DNA of 64,000 nt from an uncultured Spartobacteria bacterium. GTDB lineage: Bacteria > Verrucomicrobiota > Verrucomicrobiia > Chthoniobacterales > Terrimicrobiaceae. Shown piece after piece: positions 35,569 to 44,291 of this stretch (position 1 is its first letter; every line of letters starts with the position of its first letter). The notes below the pieces were generated by a model. That model was not told the DNA's origin, searched no databases, and saw nothing but the letters and a program-made list of their open reading frames with translations. Location of the stretch: NCBI GenBank assembly GCA_937960895.1, contig CALCJD010000094.1, positions 38,097 through 102,096 of the forward strand, in the 5' to 3' direction. Made by a program: the position numbers and the translations under genes.

Positions 35569-36574
35569 CTTGTCCGGTCGCCGAAAACGGATGGCGGCCG
35601 CGGCGTTCATTTTGCTGGGCGTTTCCCTCCTTCTCGTGGGAGGTTTGGTGTTGATTCCGCTTCAGCGTTCGCCCCTCATGCACGCTCCGCCAGACCAGCC
35701 ATCCGACTTTGCCGCGGCGGTTCGGGAAATCCGCCGCGAGATCGCGTCGACTCCCGGCAACATCGCGGAGGAGGCCCGCACCATCCTGCTCGACCACGGC
35801 CGTCCCACGGAGCGTGTGTTCGTTCTGATGCACGGACTGTCGAATCATCCGGGGCAGTTCTTGCAGTTGGGACAGGAGCTCTTTCAACGCGGTCACAACG
35901 TGCTGATTCCCCGGCTGCCGTATCACGGCGACCGGAACCCGATGACCGGGGACTGGGCGCGCCTGACGGCGGGTGACGTGCTGGACACCGCCAACCGTGC
36001 GGTGGATCTCGCGCGCGGGTTGGGGGGAAATGTCACCGCGGCCGGTCTCTCGCTCAACGGAACCGCCTGCGCCTGGCTGGCCCAAAACCGGCCCGACCTC
36101 GACCGCGCCGTGATTCTTTCCCCGTTCCTGGCCCCGGCGGGGCTTCCCCTGTGGGCGGCCCGACCGCTTGAGCGTCTCCTCCTGCGCCTGCCGAACATGT
36201 TTTTCTGGTGGGACGCCCGCCGGCGGGCCGAAATGCCGCGGCCGCCGTTTGTTTATCCGCGTTTTCCGACGCGGGTGATCGGCGAAACGATGTGCCTGGG
36301 TTCCGAGGTGTATGACGAGGCCCGGCGGCGGGAACCCGTCTGCGGTGCGATTGTCGTCGTGACAACCGCCGCCGATGCGGCCGTCAGCAATGCCTTTACC
36401 GAACGTCTGGTCTCGGCCTGGAAGATGCGGAAACCCGGGGCGGTCGTGACGTATCAATTTCCGAAAGAGGAAAACGTGCCGCACGATTTTATCGATCCGC
36501 GTCAGGTCAACCAGCAGGTCGACAGGGTGTATCCCCGGTTGATCCGACTGTTGGAAGGCGGGGAGCCTCAGTAG
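35561..36574 (+). CDS. membrane-anchored alpha/beta hydrolase
   Basis: A ~337-residue hydrolase. A basic start (SGRRKRM) and one span (AAAAFILLGVSLLLVGGLVL) anchor it, with the hydrolase outside. The oxyanion start is VFVLMHGLSNHPGQF, the nucleophile elbow is GLSLNG (Ser), and a late NVPHDFIDP carries the likely catalytic His. Substrate is unknown; lipase or esterase activity is a guess. GTG 35561 is used because it overlaps the queD stop (the genes share eight bases) and keeps the positive residues before the span; ATG 35591 is the alternative. It may be cotranscribed with queE and queD without being part of the queuosine pathway. Confidence 0.75.
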   Translation: MSDLSGRRKRMAAAAFILLGVSLLLVGGLVLIPLQRSPLMHAPPDQPSDFAAAVREIRREIASTPGNIAEEARTILLDHGRPTERVFVLMHGLSNHPGQFLQLGQELFQRGHNVLIPRLPYHGDRNPMTGDWARLTAGDVLDTANRAVDLARGLGGNVTAAGLSLNGTACAWLAQNRPDLDRAVILSPFLAPAGLPLWAARPLERLLLRLPNMFFWWDARRRAEMPRPPFVYPRFPTRVIGETMCLGSEVYDEARRREPVCGAIVVVTTAADAAVSNAFTERLVSAWKMRKPGAVVTYQFPKEENVPHDFIDPRQVNQQVDRVYPRLIRLLEGGEPQ

Positions 36575-36593
36575 GCTGGGGAGGCCGCGGGGA

Positions 36594-37412
36594 CTAAAAC
36601 AACGCGGCCGCCTCTTCCGGGGAGGGCAGGCCCCAGACCTTCCAGCGGGCACGGTATTCATCCGCGGGGAGCAGCACGTAATGCGGCCTGGCCGATGCGC
36701 GCAGCCAGCGGATGAGCTGGATGATGGACGATTGACTCATCACCGTGCAGCCCGCCGAGGGCCGGTCGGGTCCGCGCTGAATGTGGAAAAAAATCGCGCT
36801 GCCGGCGCCGGGCACCGGCGGATCGGCATTGTGCCGGATCTCCACCAGCCAGCGGTGCGGAGGGTCGTTGAGTCGCATCCGTTGCTTCTCAAACCAGGGC
36901 GGGGGATTGCGCGGGTCGATGATGACATGCCGGTTGTATTCCGGCAGGGTCGGGTCGTCGATCCACGCATCACGTTCCGTGATGGTGTGGAACGGATAGT
37001 CGGCTCCGTCCGGCAGGGCGGTGTCATAGGTGTAGATCTTGCCGAGGGCAAAGACACCGGCCGGCGCGCGCTTGTCCCGCTCCACCTTTTGGGGGCCATT
37101 CTCACCCTGCAACACCCCGCGGCCCCAGGCGAGGCCGTTGCGGCCATAGAGGACACGGACCGGCGGGGCCGCCGCGCGCCATGTTTTGCCGTCCCGCTCG
37201 AAGAGCTGGAGTTTTCCCGAGGAGGAAGTCCACGACGGGGCGACGGAGACAATGAGTTGTTTGACGGAACCGTCGATCTTCTGGGCCGGCGCCCCGGTGA
37301 GCGCTCCGAGCAGAGCCGCGGCGAAAAGCCCGCGCCGGAAGACCGCCTTCAGGCGGATCCGGCCAGCAGACGGACGGGGGACGTGACCGCGCAGCTTAAT
37401 TCCACGTCCCAT
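36594..37412 (-). CDS. exported L,D-transpeptidase-like (YkuD) protein
   Basis: A 272-residue protein with a signal sequence (LFAAALLGALTGAPAQ, cut near residue 43) and a YkuD-like catalytic domain. The active-site region reads FFHIQRGPDRPSAGCTVMS, with the H and the S-x-G-C nucleophile motif of the family; preceding strands (RAPAGVFALGKIYTYD) fit. Members cross-link peptidoglycan or attach lipoproteins, but this longer branch is often annotated simply as L,D-transpeptidase family. The C-terminal ~50 residues are a small extra domain. Its 5' end overlaps the 3' end of the STAS gene by 17 bases in another frame, so the two are probably read together. Confidence 0.82.
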   Translation of the reverse strand: MGRGIKLRGHVPRPSAGRIRLKAVFRRGLFAAALLGALTGAPAQKIDGSVKQLIVSVAPSWTSSSGKLQLFERDGKTWRAAAPPVRVLYGRNGLAWGRGVLQGENGPQKVERDKRAPAGVFALGKIYTYDTALPDGADYPFHTITERDAWIDDPTLPEYNRHVIIDPRNPPPWFEKQRMRLNDPPHRWLVEIRHNADPPVPGAGSAIFFHIQRGPDRPSAGCTVMSQSSIIQLIRWLRASARPHYVLLPADEYRARWKVWGLPSPEEAAALF

Positions 37413-37737
37413 CGGCGGCGGCTTCCTCCACGGTGCGATACACCTTGAAGACCTGGAGAAGTCCCGCAACCTCAAACAGACGGGTCAGCTGGGGGCTGAG
37501 ATTGGCGAGGGCAAACCGTCCGCCCGCGCGGGACATTTCCTGGGCCGGGAGCATGACGGCGCGAATCCCCGTGCTGGCCACAAAGTCCGTGCCGCCGAAA
37601 TCGACGACCAAGGAGCGCACGCCATTCGTGATGTGTTTCAAGGCGCACTCCTGAAAGATTCCGGCGCCGGCGTGGTCGAGGCGTCCTTCCAGAGCGAGGA
37701 CAAGAAGCGGGCCTTCCTTGCGTTCGGTGATTTGCAT
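37396..37737 (-). CDS. STAS-domain protein, anti-sigma factor antagonist-like
   Basis: A 113-residue single STAS domain. It begins MQITERKEGPLLVLALEGRLD, has the loop with the phosphorylatable Ser in FVASTGIRAVML (the SpoIIAA/RsbV site) and ends in a typical helix. Such proteins switch partner kinases (RsbW/SpoIIAB type) by being phosphorylated; no partner gene is near. It precedes the L,D-transpeptidase gene, overlapping it by 17 bases, which could link an envelope enzyme to a stress switch; that is inference. Upstream a TTGTTC/TTTACT pair ends six bases before the ATG. Confidence 0.88.
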   Translation of the reverse strand: MQITERKEGPLLVLALEGRLDHAGAGIFQECALKHITNGVRSLVVDFGGTDFVASTGIRAVMLPAQEMSRAGGRFALANLSPQLTRLFEVAGLLQVFKVYRTVEEAAADGTWN

Positions 37738-37743
37738 TGGGGT

Positions 37744-37771
37744 AGTAAACAGCAGCTGTCGGCCGGAACAA
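37744..37771 (-). promoter_or_regulatory. candidate leaderless promoter of the STAS gene
   Basis: Reverse strand TTGTTC, 16 bases, TTTACT, then six bases (ACCCCA) to the ATG. The -10 lacks the usual A at its second place, so this is weak alone. Confidence 0.28.
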
Positions 37772-37929
37772 GGCGGAAGTCGGCGGAGATTTCGCGGTCC
37801 TTTTCCACCGAACGGGAGAGGCGGAAACGGAAGGAACACGCCGAAGCGTGAACTCCAACGGATGGAGGACCGGCCGGGTGTCCCTCCCGTTTCTTCACGG
37901 AGCCGAAAACCGGCGGACCTTCGCCGCAC

Positions 37930-37958
37930 TTGATCCCGGATAAAATCCCTCGTAGATT
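37930..37958 (+). promoter_or_regulatory. candidate promoter of cimA
   Basis: TTGATC and TAGATT separated by 17 bases, about 14 bases before the cimA ATG. The leader would be only some eight bases, too short for a Shine-Dalgarno; the intervening TTTTTCCCTTTTTCCC is pyrimidine-rich. Confidence 0.4.
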
Positions 37959-37972
37959 TTTCCCTTTTTCCC

Positions 37973-39538
37973 ATGAAGAAAGTCACTCTCTACGACACGA
38001 CGTTGCGTGATGGCACGCAGGGTACCGGCATCTCCTTTTCGGTGCTCGACAAGATTCGTGTCGCCGAGAAGTTGGACGCCTTCGGCATTGACTATATCGA
38101 GGGGGGATGGCCGGGTTCGAATCCGAAGGACGCCGCGTTTTTTGAGGAGGCGGCGAAGCGGACGTGGAAATATGCGAAAATTTCCGCCTTCGGCATGACC
38201 CGGCGCGGACGCATGAAGGTCGAGGAGGATCCCCAGGTTCAGATGCTTCTCGATGCGAAGACCCCGGTCGTGACCATCGTGGGAAAAACCTGGCCGCTGC
38301 ATGTGACGGAGGTGTTCAACGTGTCGCTCGAGGAAAATCTGGCGATGATTTCCGACACCGTCCGTTATCTCAAGAAGCATGGCCGGGAAGTGATTTACGA
38401 CGCCGAGCATTTCTTCGACAGCTTCCGCGAGGACGAGGCCTACTCGCTCGCGACGATCAAGGCCGCCACCGACGCCGGGGCGGATCTTGTCGTGCTCTGT
38501 GACACCAACGGGGGATCGCTGCCGGATTTTGTCGCCCAGGTGACCACCCGCGCCATCGCGCATCTGGGGCGGGCCGTCGGCATTCACACGCACAACGACA
38601 GCGGACTCGGCGTGGCCAACGCCCTGGCCGCCATCCAGGCCGGCGCCTCGCAGGTGCAGGGCACCATCAACGGCTACGGCGAACGGGTGGGCAATTGCAA
38701 TCTCACCACGGTGATTCCGACCCTGCAGCTCAAGGTGGGCCTGCCCGTCGTGCCCGATCTCACCGGTTTGCACGACCTGTCCGCCTTCGTGGACGAACTG
38801 GCCAACGTGCCGCGCGACATCCGCGCGCCCTACGTCGGTTCGGCGGCCTTCACGCACAAGGGCGGTCTGCACGTGCACGCGGTGCAGAAGCTCGCCCGCA
38901 CTTACGAACACATCGATCCCACCCTCGTCGGCAACCGCCAGACCATCGTCATTTCCGACATGTCCGGCCAGAGCAACATCCTCATGCGCGCCAGGGCGCT
39001 GGGATTTGAGCTGGAAAAAGGTTCGCCGGAGGTCGCCGCCATTCTCCGCCAGGTCAAGGAGGCCGAGGCCGAGGGGTATGAATACGAGGCCGCGGAGGGT
39101 TCCTTTGAGCTCCTCGTGCGCCGGGCGCTCGGACAATATCGTCCGCTTTTCGAACTCAAGGAATACCATTGCCACTACCGCTACAGCGGTCGTGACGGAT
39201 CGGATCCCTGCGAGGCGACCGTGAAGCTGCTGGTGGACGGCGTTCCCGAATACACCGTCGCGGAGGGGGACGGTCCGGTCAACGCCCTCGACGCCGCCCT
39301 GCGCAAGGCGATGCGTCCGTTTTATTCCTGGATCGATCAGGTGCGCCTGAGCGATTACAAGGTTCGCATCGTCGACGGAGCCCGCGGCACGGCCGCCCGC
39401 ACGCGCGTGCTGATCGTTTCGACGGACGGACACGACTCCTGGGGCACCGTGGGGGTTTCCGACAACATCATCGATGCGAGCTGGCGGGCGCTGACCGACA
39501 GCTTCGAGTATTACGGCTCGAGGGTCCGGGCGGTCTGA
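37973..39538 (+). CDS. cimA: citramalate synthase
   Basis: A 521-residue enzyme that condenses pyruvate and acetyl-CoA to (R)-citramalate, an alternative entry into isoleucine synthesis. The HMGL-like catalytic barrel shows LYDTTLRDGTQGTGISFS, the metal site HTHNDSGLGVAN and the GYGERVGNCNL loop; the C-terminal regulatory LeuA-dimer domain follows (about residues 390-520). Length and the RDGTQGTGIS sequence separate CimA from 2-isopropylmalate synthase. It stands first in a short rightward unit with the L,D-transpeptidase lipoprotein gene that starts after the stop. Isoleucine feedback through the C-terminal domain is likely but not shown by sequence. Confidence 0.93.
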   Translation: MKKVTLYDTTLRDGTQGTGISFSVLDKIRVAEKLDAFGIDYIEGGWPGSNPKDAAFFEEAAKRTWKYAKISAFGMTRRGRMKVEEDPQVQMLLDAKTPVVTIVGKTWPLHVTEVFNVSLEENLAMISDTVRYLKKHGREVIYDAEHFFDSFREDEAYSLATIKAATDAGADLVVLCDTNGGSLPDFVAQVTTRAIAHLGRAVGIHTHNDSGLGVANALAAIQAGASQVQGTINGYGERVGNCNLTTVIPTLQLKVGLPVVPDLTGLHDLSAFVDELANVPRDIRAPYVGSAAFTHKGGLHVHAVQKLARTYEHIDPTLVGNRQTIVISDMSGQSNILMRARALGFELEKGSPEVAAILRQVKEAEAEGYEYEAAEGSFELLVRRALGQYRPLFELKEYHCHYRYSGRDGSDPCEATVKLLVDGVPEYTVAEGDGPVNALDAALRKAMRPFYSWIDQVRLSDYKVRIVDGARGTAARTRVLIVSTDGHDSWGTVGVSDNIIDASWRALTDSFEYYGSRVRAV

Positions 39539-39596
39539 GGTGACGGCGGAATCCGATCCGGTGTCGTCTGGCTTGAGAACGGAGGACGGGCCCGCC

Positions 39597-40163
39597 GTGA
39601 AGGGGAGGGCGCTCCGCCGGGGATTTCTGGCGCTCGGCGGAACGATTCTGCTGGGCCTCACCGGGTGCTCCGCCGTGCCGGAAGCCGGCCTGGCATTTGA
39701 CACGGCCGACCGGTGGGTGAGCCGTTATGTCGACACCGGACGGCGGGACAAAAAGATCGAGGTCGATCTGAGCCGGCAGACCGCGACGTTGTACCGCGGC
39801 GACACGGTCATCGGGGTCAGCCGGGTTTCGACCGGCCGCGAGGGCAACGACACCCCGCCGGGACGCTACAAGGTCATCCAAAAGGACGCCCGTCATCGCT
39901 CCAACCTTTACGGAAACTACGTCCGCAACGGCCGCGTGGTGAAACGGGGCGTGGATGTGCGCAAGATGCCGAAGCCGCCCGGGGCCACCTTTGACGGCGC
40001 CCCCATGTTCTATTTTCTCCGTTTTCACGGACCCTACGGACTGCATGCCGGCGTGGTGCCCGGCTATCCGGCCTCCGCCGGCTGCGTGCGGCTGCCGGAA
40101 CGACAGGCCCGCCGTTTTTATCATGCGGTCGATCTCGGCACGCCGGTGATTGTGAAGCGCTGA
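39597..40163 (+). CDS. lipoprotein L,D-transpeptidase (YkuD)
   Basis: A 188-residue lipid-anchored enzyme. The signal ends LLGLTGC (lipobox LTGC, Cys24). The YkuD domain has the early IEVDLSRQTATLYRGD strand, GNDTPPGRYKV and the catalytic HAGVVPGYPASAGCVRLP with H, S and C in place. It would cross-link peptidoglycan stems or exchange D-amino acids in the periplasm. GTG 39597 is preferred over GTG 39540 because GGAGGA lies ten bases upstream and the signal peptide then has normal length. It follows cimA closely and is convergent with the antiporter. With the other YkuD gene it brackets cimA. Confidence 0.9.
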   Translation: MKGRALRRGFLALGGTILLGLTGCSAVPEAGLAFDTADRWVSRYVDTGRRDKKIEVDLSRQTATLYRGDTVIGVSRVSTGREGNDTPPGRYKVIQKDARHRSNLYGNYVRNGRVVKRGVDVRKMPKPPGATFDGAPMFYFLRFHGPYGLHAGVVPGYPASAGCVRLPERQARRFYHAVDLGTPVIVKR

Positions 40164-40185
40164 AAACGGCGGACTTCGCGCGGCC

Positions 40186-41946
40186 TCAAGCCGCGGTCGT
40201 TTCCGCGGCGGAAGCCTCCTCGAGGAACTGGCGGTTCATTTCCCCGCGCTGACGCGCGAGTTCCGCGATCTGCTCGCAAATCTGCGGATACCGTTGCAGG
40301 AATTTCCGGAAGTCGCGCTGGGTGAGGGTGGCGAACTTGCTGTAGTCGAGTGCGGTCACATCCGCCGAGCGCGGCTGTCCGCTGATGATGGCCATTTCGC
40401 CGAAGAAATCGCCCGGACCCAGTTTGATGCGACGTCCCGAGACGTCCACCTCGACCTCCCCGCTGGAGATGAAATAGACGGCGTCCGCCGCGTCGCCCTT
40501 GCGGATGATCCGTTCGCCGGGCTGCGCTTCGCGCGGTTCAAAATGCAGAACCAGCACCTCGCGCTGTTCGGGGGTGAGTCCGGCAAAGAGCGGGAAGCGA
40601 TCGACCAGTTCCTCGGGCGAAAAGGTTTTGTGCGCGGCGCTTTTTTCCTCGGCGTATTTGCGGGCCGCGTCGAGTTCGGCCTGGAGTGCGGCGAATTTCT
40701 TGGCGCGGTTTTCCTCCAGCGCACGGTGGAGTTTGGGATTTTTGTCGATCCACCGGCACAGGCGGTCGGCGATGCCGAAGGCGAGGGGATTCAGGGTGAT
40801 GGAAAGCAGGGCGCCGGCGAGGATCAGATTCAGCCCCTCCTTGGGCAGGATGCCGTATTCCATGCCGAGACCGGCCAGGATGAAGGAAAATTCGCCGACC
40901 TGCGCCAGTGCGGCGGAGACGACCAGCGCGGTGCCGGCCGGATAACCCAGCCCCAGCACGAGACAGAGCGAGATCACCGCCTTGCCCACCATGATGAGAG
41001 CCAGCACGCCGGCGACCATCATCGGCTCGCGCACGATCACGCTGGGGTCGAAAATCATGCCGACCGACACAAAAAACAACACGGCAAAGGCGTCCTGCAG
41101 CGGAAGCGAGTTGGTGGCGGCCTTGTGGCTGAGGTCGGATTCGTTCAGGACCATGCCGGCAAAGAACGCGCCCAGTGCAAAGGAGACGCCGAAGAGTTTC
41201 GCCGAGCCGTAGGCGATGCCGAGCGCCACCGCCAGCACGCAGAGGGTGAAGAGTTCGCGCGAGCCGGTGCGGGCCACCTGGCGGAGAATCCACGGCATCA
41301 CCCTCGGCCCGATGAGCAGGGCGATGGCCACAAAGGCGGAGACCTTGATCAGCGTGATGGCGAGGGTGACGAACAGATTGCCCGAAGAGGCCCCGTGCCC
41401 GTCGCCTTCGACGTGTCCGCCCAGGGCGGGGGCGAAGGCGGGAACCAGGACGAGGGCAAGCACCATGGCCAGATCCTCCACAATGAGCCAGCCGACGGCG
41501 ATGCGGCCGTTGGGCGTCTGCACGCCATTGCGTTCCTCCAGGGCCTTCAGCAGGACCACCGTGCTGGCCACCGAGAGGCTCAGGCCGAGAATGAGTCCTT
41601 CCCCAAAGCGCCAGCCCCAGGTCATGGCCAGCGCCGCGCCCACCGCGGTGGCAATGAGGATCTGCGCCGCGGCGCCGGGAATGGCAATCCGTCGGACGGC
41701 CAGAAGATCGCGCACCGAAAAATGCAGTCCGACGCCAAACATCAGGAGCATCACGCCGATTTCGGCCAGTTGGGACGCCATGGCGCTGTCTGCGACAAAC
41801 CCGGGCGTGAATGGCCCGATGGCCACGCCGGCAACAAGGTAACCGACCAGCGGGGGAAGCCGGAACCAGTTCGCGATGGTGCCGAAAACGAAGGCCAGGG
41901 CAAAACCCACGGCGATGGTTGAGATGAGGGAAATGTCGTGCGGCAT
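40186..41946 (-). CDS. CPA2 cation/proton antiporter with C-terminal cyclic-nucleotide-binding domain
   Basis: A 586-residue inner-membrane protein. The N-terminal ~410 residues have about thirteen spans of the Kef/YbaL-like CPA2 type, opening TIAVGFALAFVFGTIANWFR and including VGWLIVEDLAMVLALVL with the D-L of the ion site. A charged helix (about 420-450) leads to a cNMP-binding domain with GERIIRKGD and the pocket FFGEMAIISGQPRSADV, where the E and R that hold the nucleotide phosphate are both kept. Family TrkA-N (NAD) domains are absent. A ligand-gated K+ or Na+/H+ antiporter is likely; gating by cAMP is inference. It is convergent with the L,D-transpeptidase gene. Confidence 0.85.
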   Translation of the reverse strand: MPHDISLISTIAVGFALAFVFGTIANWFRLPPLVGYLVAGVAIGPFTPGFVADSAMASQLAEIGVMLLMFGVGLHFSVRDLLAVRRIAIPGAAAQILIATAVGAALAMTWGWRFGEGLILGLSLSVASTVVLLKALEERNGVQTPNGRIAVGWLIVEDLAMVLALVLVPAFAPALGGHVEGDGHGASSGNLFVTLAITLIKVSAFVAIALLIGPRVMPWILRQVARTGSRELFTLCVLAVALGIAYGSAKLFGVSFALGAFFAGMVLNESDLSHKAATNSLPLQDAFAVLFFVSVGMIFDPSVIVREPMMVAGVLALIMVGKAVISLCLVLGLGYPAGTALVVSAALAQVGEFSFILAGLGMEYGILPKEGLNLILAGALLSITLNPLAFGIADRLCRWIDKNPKLHRALEENRAKKFAALQAELDAARKYAEEKSAAHKTFSPEELVDRFPLFAGLTPEQREVLVLHFEPREAQPGERIIRKGDAADAVYFISSGEVEVDVSGRRIKLGPGDFFGEMAIISGQPRSADVTALDYSKFATLTQRDFRKFLQRYPQICEQIAELARQRGEMNRQFLEEASAAETTAA

Positions 41947-42025
41947 GGAATCGAGCGTCTGGGTTTACCGCAGCGCGCCGCGCAGTGACCAGCCTAGAAC
42001 GCAGTCCGTTTGCGGGGGGCGTCCG

Positions 42026-43309
42026 TCAAAATCCCGGAAGCCATGACCAGATCAGTCCGGCCGCGGCTCCCGCGCCCACGACGACGGGAATGCCCCAGCG
42101 GGCCTTTCCGTGCGCGAGGAAAAGAAGCACGGCCCCGACGAGGACAAAGCCGTCCCACCCTCCGCCCGGGGGACGGAGGGCGTGAAGGGCAAACCAGACG
42201 GCCAGGTTCAGCACCACTCCCACCACCGCGGCCGTGATGGCGGAAAGGGCGGCCGACAGGGGGCGGATGCTCCGGAGCCGTTCAACGTGGGGGGCGCCGG
42301 CCAGGACAAACAGAAAGCTCGGCAGGAAGGTGCACCATGTGGTCATCGCCGCCCCAAGGGTTCCCGCCAGCAGGGGCGGCAGGGAGCCCGGGTGATGCCA
42401 GGCGCCGGCGAAACCGACAAATTGCAGCACGAGGATGAGCGGTCCGGGAGTCGTTTCCGCCAGGGCCAGTCCGCTCATCATTTCCCCGGTCGAAAGCCAG
42501 GCGAACTTTTCCACCGCCTGCTGGGCGACATAGGGCAGTACGGCATAGGCTCCGCCGAAGGTGACCAACGCCGCCTTGCTGAAGAACAGGGCCTGCCGGA
42601 AGAGGATGTCTCCCGTCCCGCAGAAGAGCGCGACCAGCGCCGGAGGCAGAAACCACAGGGCAAGACAGCAGCAAACCACACGCCGGGTGTTCTGTTTTCC
42701 GACCAGGGAGGCCGGATCCGGGGCGTTCGCAACGGATGCCGGGATCAGAAACTTCGGAGCCAGGCGTCCGACGAGGAACCCGAGGGCGGCCGCGCCGGCC
42801 ACAATGGCGACAAAGGGAACATGGAGAAGAAAGATCGCCACGAAGGACGCCGCCGCGATCAGCCAGTGCAGCGGACGTTTCAGGGCCCTGCCGCCGATGC
42901 GCAAAAGGGCGACCGCGACGATGGCGATGACCGCGGGCTGCAGGCCGTGGAAGATCGCCCGGACGGCCGGCAGATCCCCGCCCGCCATGGCCAGCCAGCT
43001 CAGGGCCCAGAGAAGCAGCGCACCCGGCAGAACGAACAACGCACCCGCCACCACGCCGCCCCAGGTGCCGTGCAGTACCCAGCCCACATAGGTGGCCAGC
43101 TGCTGGGCCTCCGGTCCCGGCAGGAGCATGCAGAAGTTCAGGGCATGCAGAAACCGCTCCTCGCCGATCCACCGCCGCTTTTCCACCAGCTCCGAATGCA
43201 TGATGGCGATCTGCCCGGTGGGCCCGCCAAAACTCAAGAATCCAAGCTTCAGCCAGAAGCGCGCCGCGCTGGCAAAGGAAGGTGAAACGGAAGGATCCCC
43301 GGTGCTCAC
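42026..43309 (-). CDS. chrA: chromate transporter ChrA
   Basis: A 427-residue CHR-family transporter with two homologous halves: LKLGFLSFGGPTGQIAIMH in the first and FGGAYAVLPYVAQQAVEKF in the second, each with the family F-G-G-x motif. There are about ten to twelve spans. The family exports chromate in exchange for sulfate or protons; with no chrB beside it, another oxyanion is possible. The start is GTG. It is separated from the antiporter by about 80 bases on the same strand, which could be one ion-transport unit. An upstream gap of about 120 bases holds its promoter; none is clear. Confidence 0.92.
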   Translation of the reverse strand: MSTGDPSVSPSFASAARFWLKLGFLSFGGPTGQIAIMHSELVEKRRWIGEERFLHALNFCMLLPGPEAQQLATYVGWVLHGTWGGVVAGALFVLPGALLLWALSWLAMAGGDLPAVRAIFHGLQPAVIAIVAVALLRIGGRALKRPLHWLIAAASFVAIFLLHVPFVAIVAGAAALGFLVGRLAPKFLIPASVANAPDPASLVGKQNTRRVVCCCLALWFLPPALVALFCGTGDILFRQALFFSKAALVTFGGAYAVLPYVAQQAVEKFAWLSTGEMMSGLALAETTPGPLILVLQFVGFAGAWHHPGSLPPLLAGTLGAAMTTWCTFLPSFLFVLAGAPHVERLRSIRPLSAALSAITAAVVGVVLNLAVWFALHALRPPGGGWDGFVLVGAVLLFLAHGKARWGIPVVVGAGAAAGLIWSWLPGF

Positions 43310-43432
43310 GAGGCCGGCACCATAGGCCGAAGATCACGCGGAGGGCGAACTTTTTGCCGTCGGAAAATCCTCGGAAAAATTCCCGGCCGGGGCTTCGCCT
43401 TCGCCGCGCGGACGGCGGCGGAGAGACGTCCC

Positions 43433-44227
43433 TTACATCAATCCCTCTTCCCGTCCCTGACGCGCGGCATGACAAAGGGTCAGCGCCAGCATCAGGGCCT
43501 CCTGCGCCTGGGCCTTAGGCGGCAGGGCGCCCGGCAGACCGATGACAATTTCCGCCGGCTGACGGTTGGCCTGGGGAATCGGGGTGAGGGCACGCGCATA
43601 GGTGGGCCGCACCGGATTGACCCGCCAGCGGAAATTCGAACTCACCGCGGCATGGCGCGCCAGACAGTCCGAAAGCACCGCCTTCTGCTCGTCCTCCGCG
43701 AGCCAGGCCTCGACGTCGGCGTCATGCGAACGCACGTGTTCGCGCAGCACGATGATGAGGTCGTATTCGTAGCGGCGCAGCTCGTTTTCCAGCACCTTGA
43801 TGTGGCTGCAGGGCGAGTCCTCCCAGCAGGCCACGCCGTGGAGCTGTTGTTTTTCGGTGAGAAACACCCGGGCATGATGCGCCTCCAGATTGATCACCGG
43901 ATACGCCGTCACTTCCAGGCCGTTGACCAGTTGGAGCCGGTCCTCCAGCGCCGCCACCATGCGGGCCACCGCATAGGGCGTGATGCTTTCCGTTCCCACC
44001 CAACCACCGAGAATGAGTGCGCGAATCGGCACCTGTACCGGTTCGGTCCCGCAGATGTGGAAATACGGAATCATGTTTTTCCGCACCCCCGCCTGCGGCG
44101 TGCCGTAGCCAAGGATGAGGGACGACGATTCCTCGGCAAGCTGCCGCAGGGGCGCAATGAGGCTGTCGACGTCCTGGGCGCCTGATTCAAACTGATGGCA
44201 GATCTGCTGGTCGGTGAGGGATTTCAT
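43433..44227 (-). CDS. M14-like protein lacking the metal-site residues
   Basis: A 264-residue protein with the fold pattern of succinylglutamate desuccinylase/M14 peptidases (V-P-I-R-A-L-I-L-G-G then N-x-x-x-x-R-V-F), but the metal motifs are lost: the G-G-x-H-G-D/N-E site is GGWVGTES (74-81), and neither a His-rich second site nor a D-L-H-E is seen. If the relationship is right, this is a pseudo-enzyme or acts on something else; it might instead be an unrelated family. A perfect 9-base inverted repeat lies nine bases upstream of the ATG, and an Rrf2 regulator is next to it, so it is probably a regulated target. Role unknown. Confidence 0.5.
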   Translation of the reverse strand: MKSLTDQQICHQFESGAQDVDSLIAPLRQLAEESSSLILGYGTPQAGVRKNMIPYFHICGTEPVQVPIRALILGGWVGTESITPYAVARMVAALEDRLQLVNGLEVTAYPVINLEAHHARVFLTEKQQLHGVACWEDSPCSHIKVLENELRRYEYDLIIVLREHVRSHDADVEAWLAEDEQKAVLSDCLARHAAVSSNFRWRVNPVRPTYARALTPIPQANRQPAEIVIGLPGALPPKAQAQEALMLALTLCHAARQGREEGLM

Positions 44228-44235
44228 GACGGGGG

Positions 44236-44260
44236 AAAGTTTACCAAATCAGTAAACTTT
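44236..44260. promoter_or_regulatory. perfect inverted repeat, probable Rrf2-type operator
   Basis: AAAGTTTAC and GTAAACTTT, nine-base arms around a seven-base centre (CAAATCA), sit nine bases upstream of the M14-like gene and between it and the Rrf2 gene. The A/T-rich palindrome stands out in a GC-rich region. No T-run follows the stem in either direction, so it is more like an operator than a terminator. Binding by the adjacent Rrf2 protein is inference. Confidence 0.55.
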
Positions 44261-44291
44261 GATTTTGCAGAAGTCAAATTCCGCGCGCGGG

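Noticed and set aside
40179..40195. 6-bp hairpin (CGCGGC/GCCGCG) at the convergent L,D-transpeptidase/antiporter ends
   Set aside because: It lies partly in the antiporter coding end, has a short stem and no U-run, so a terminator call is not supported.
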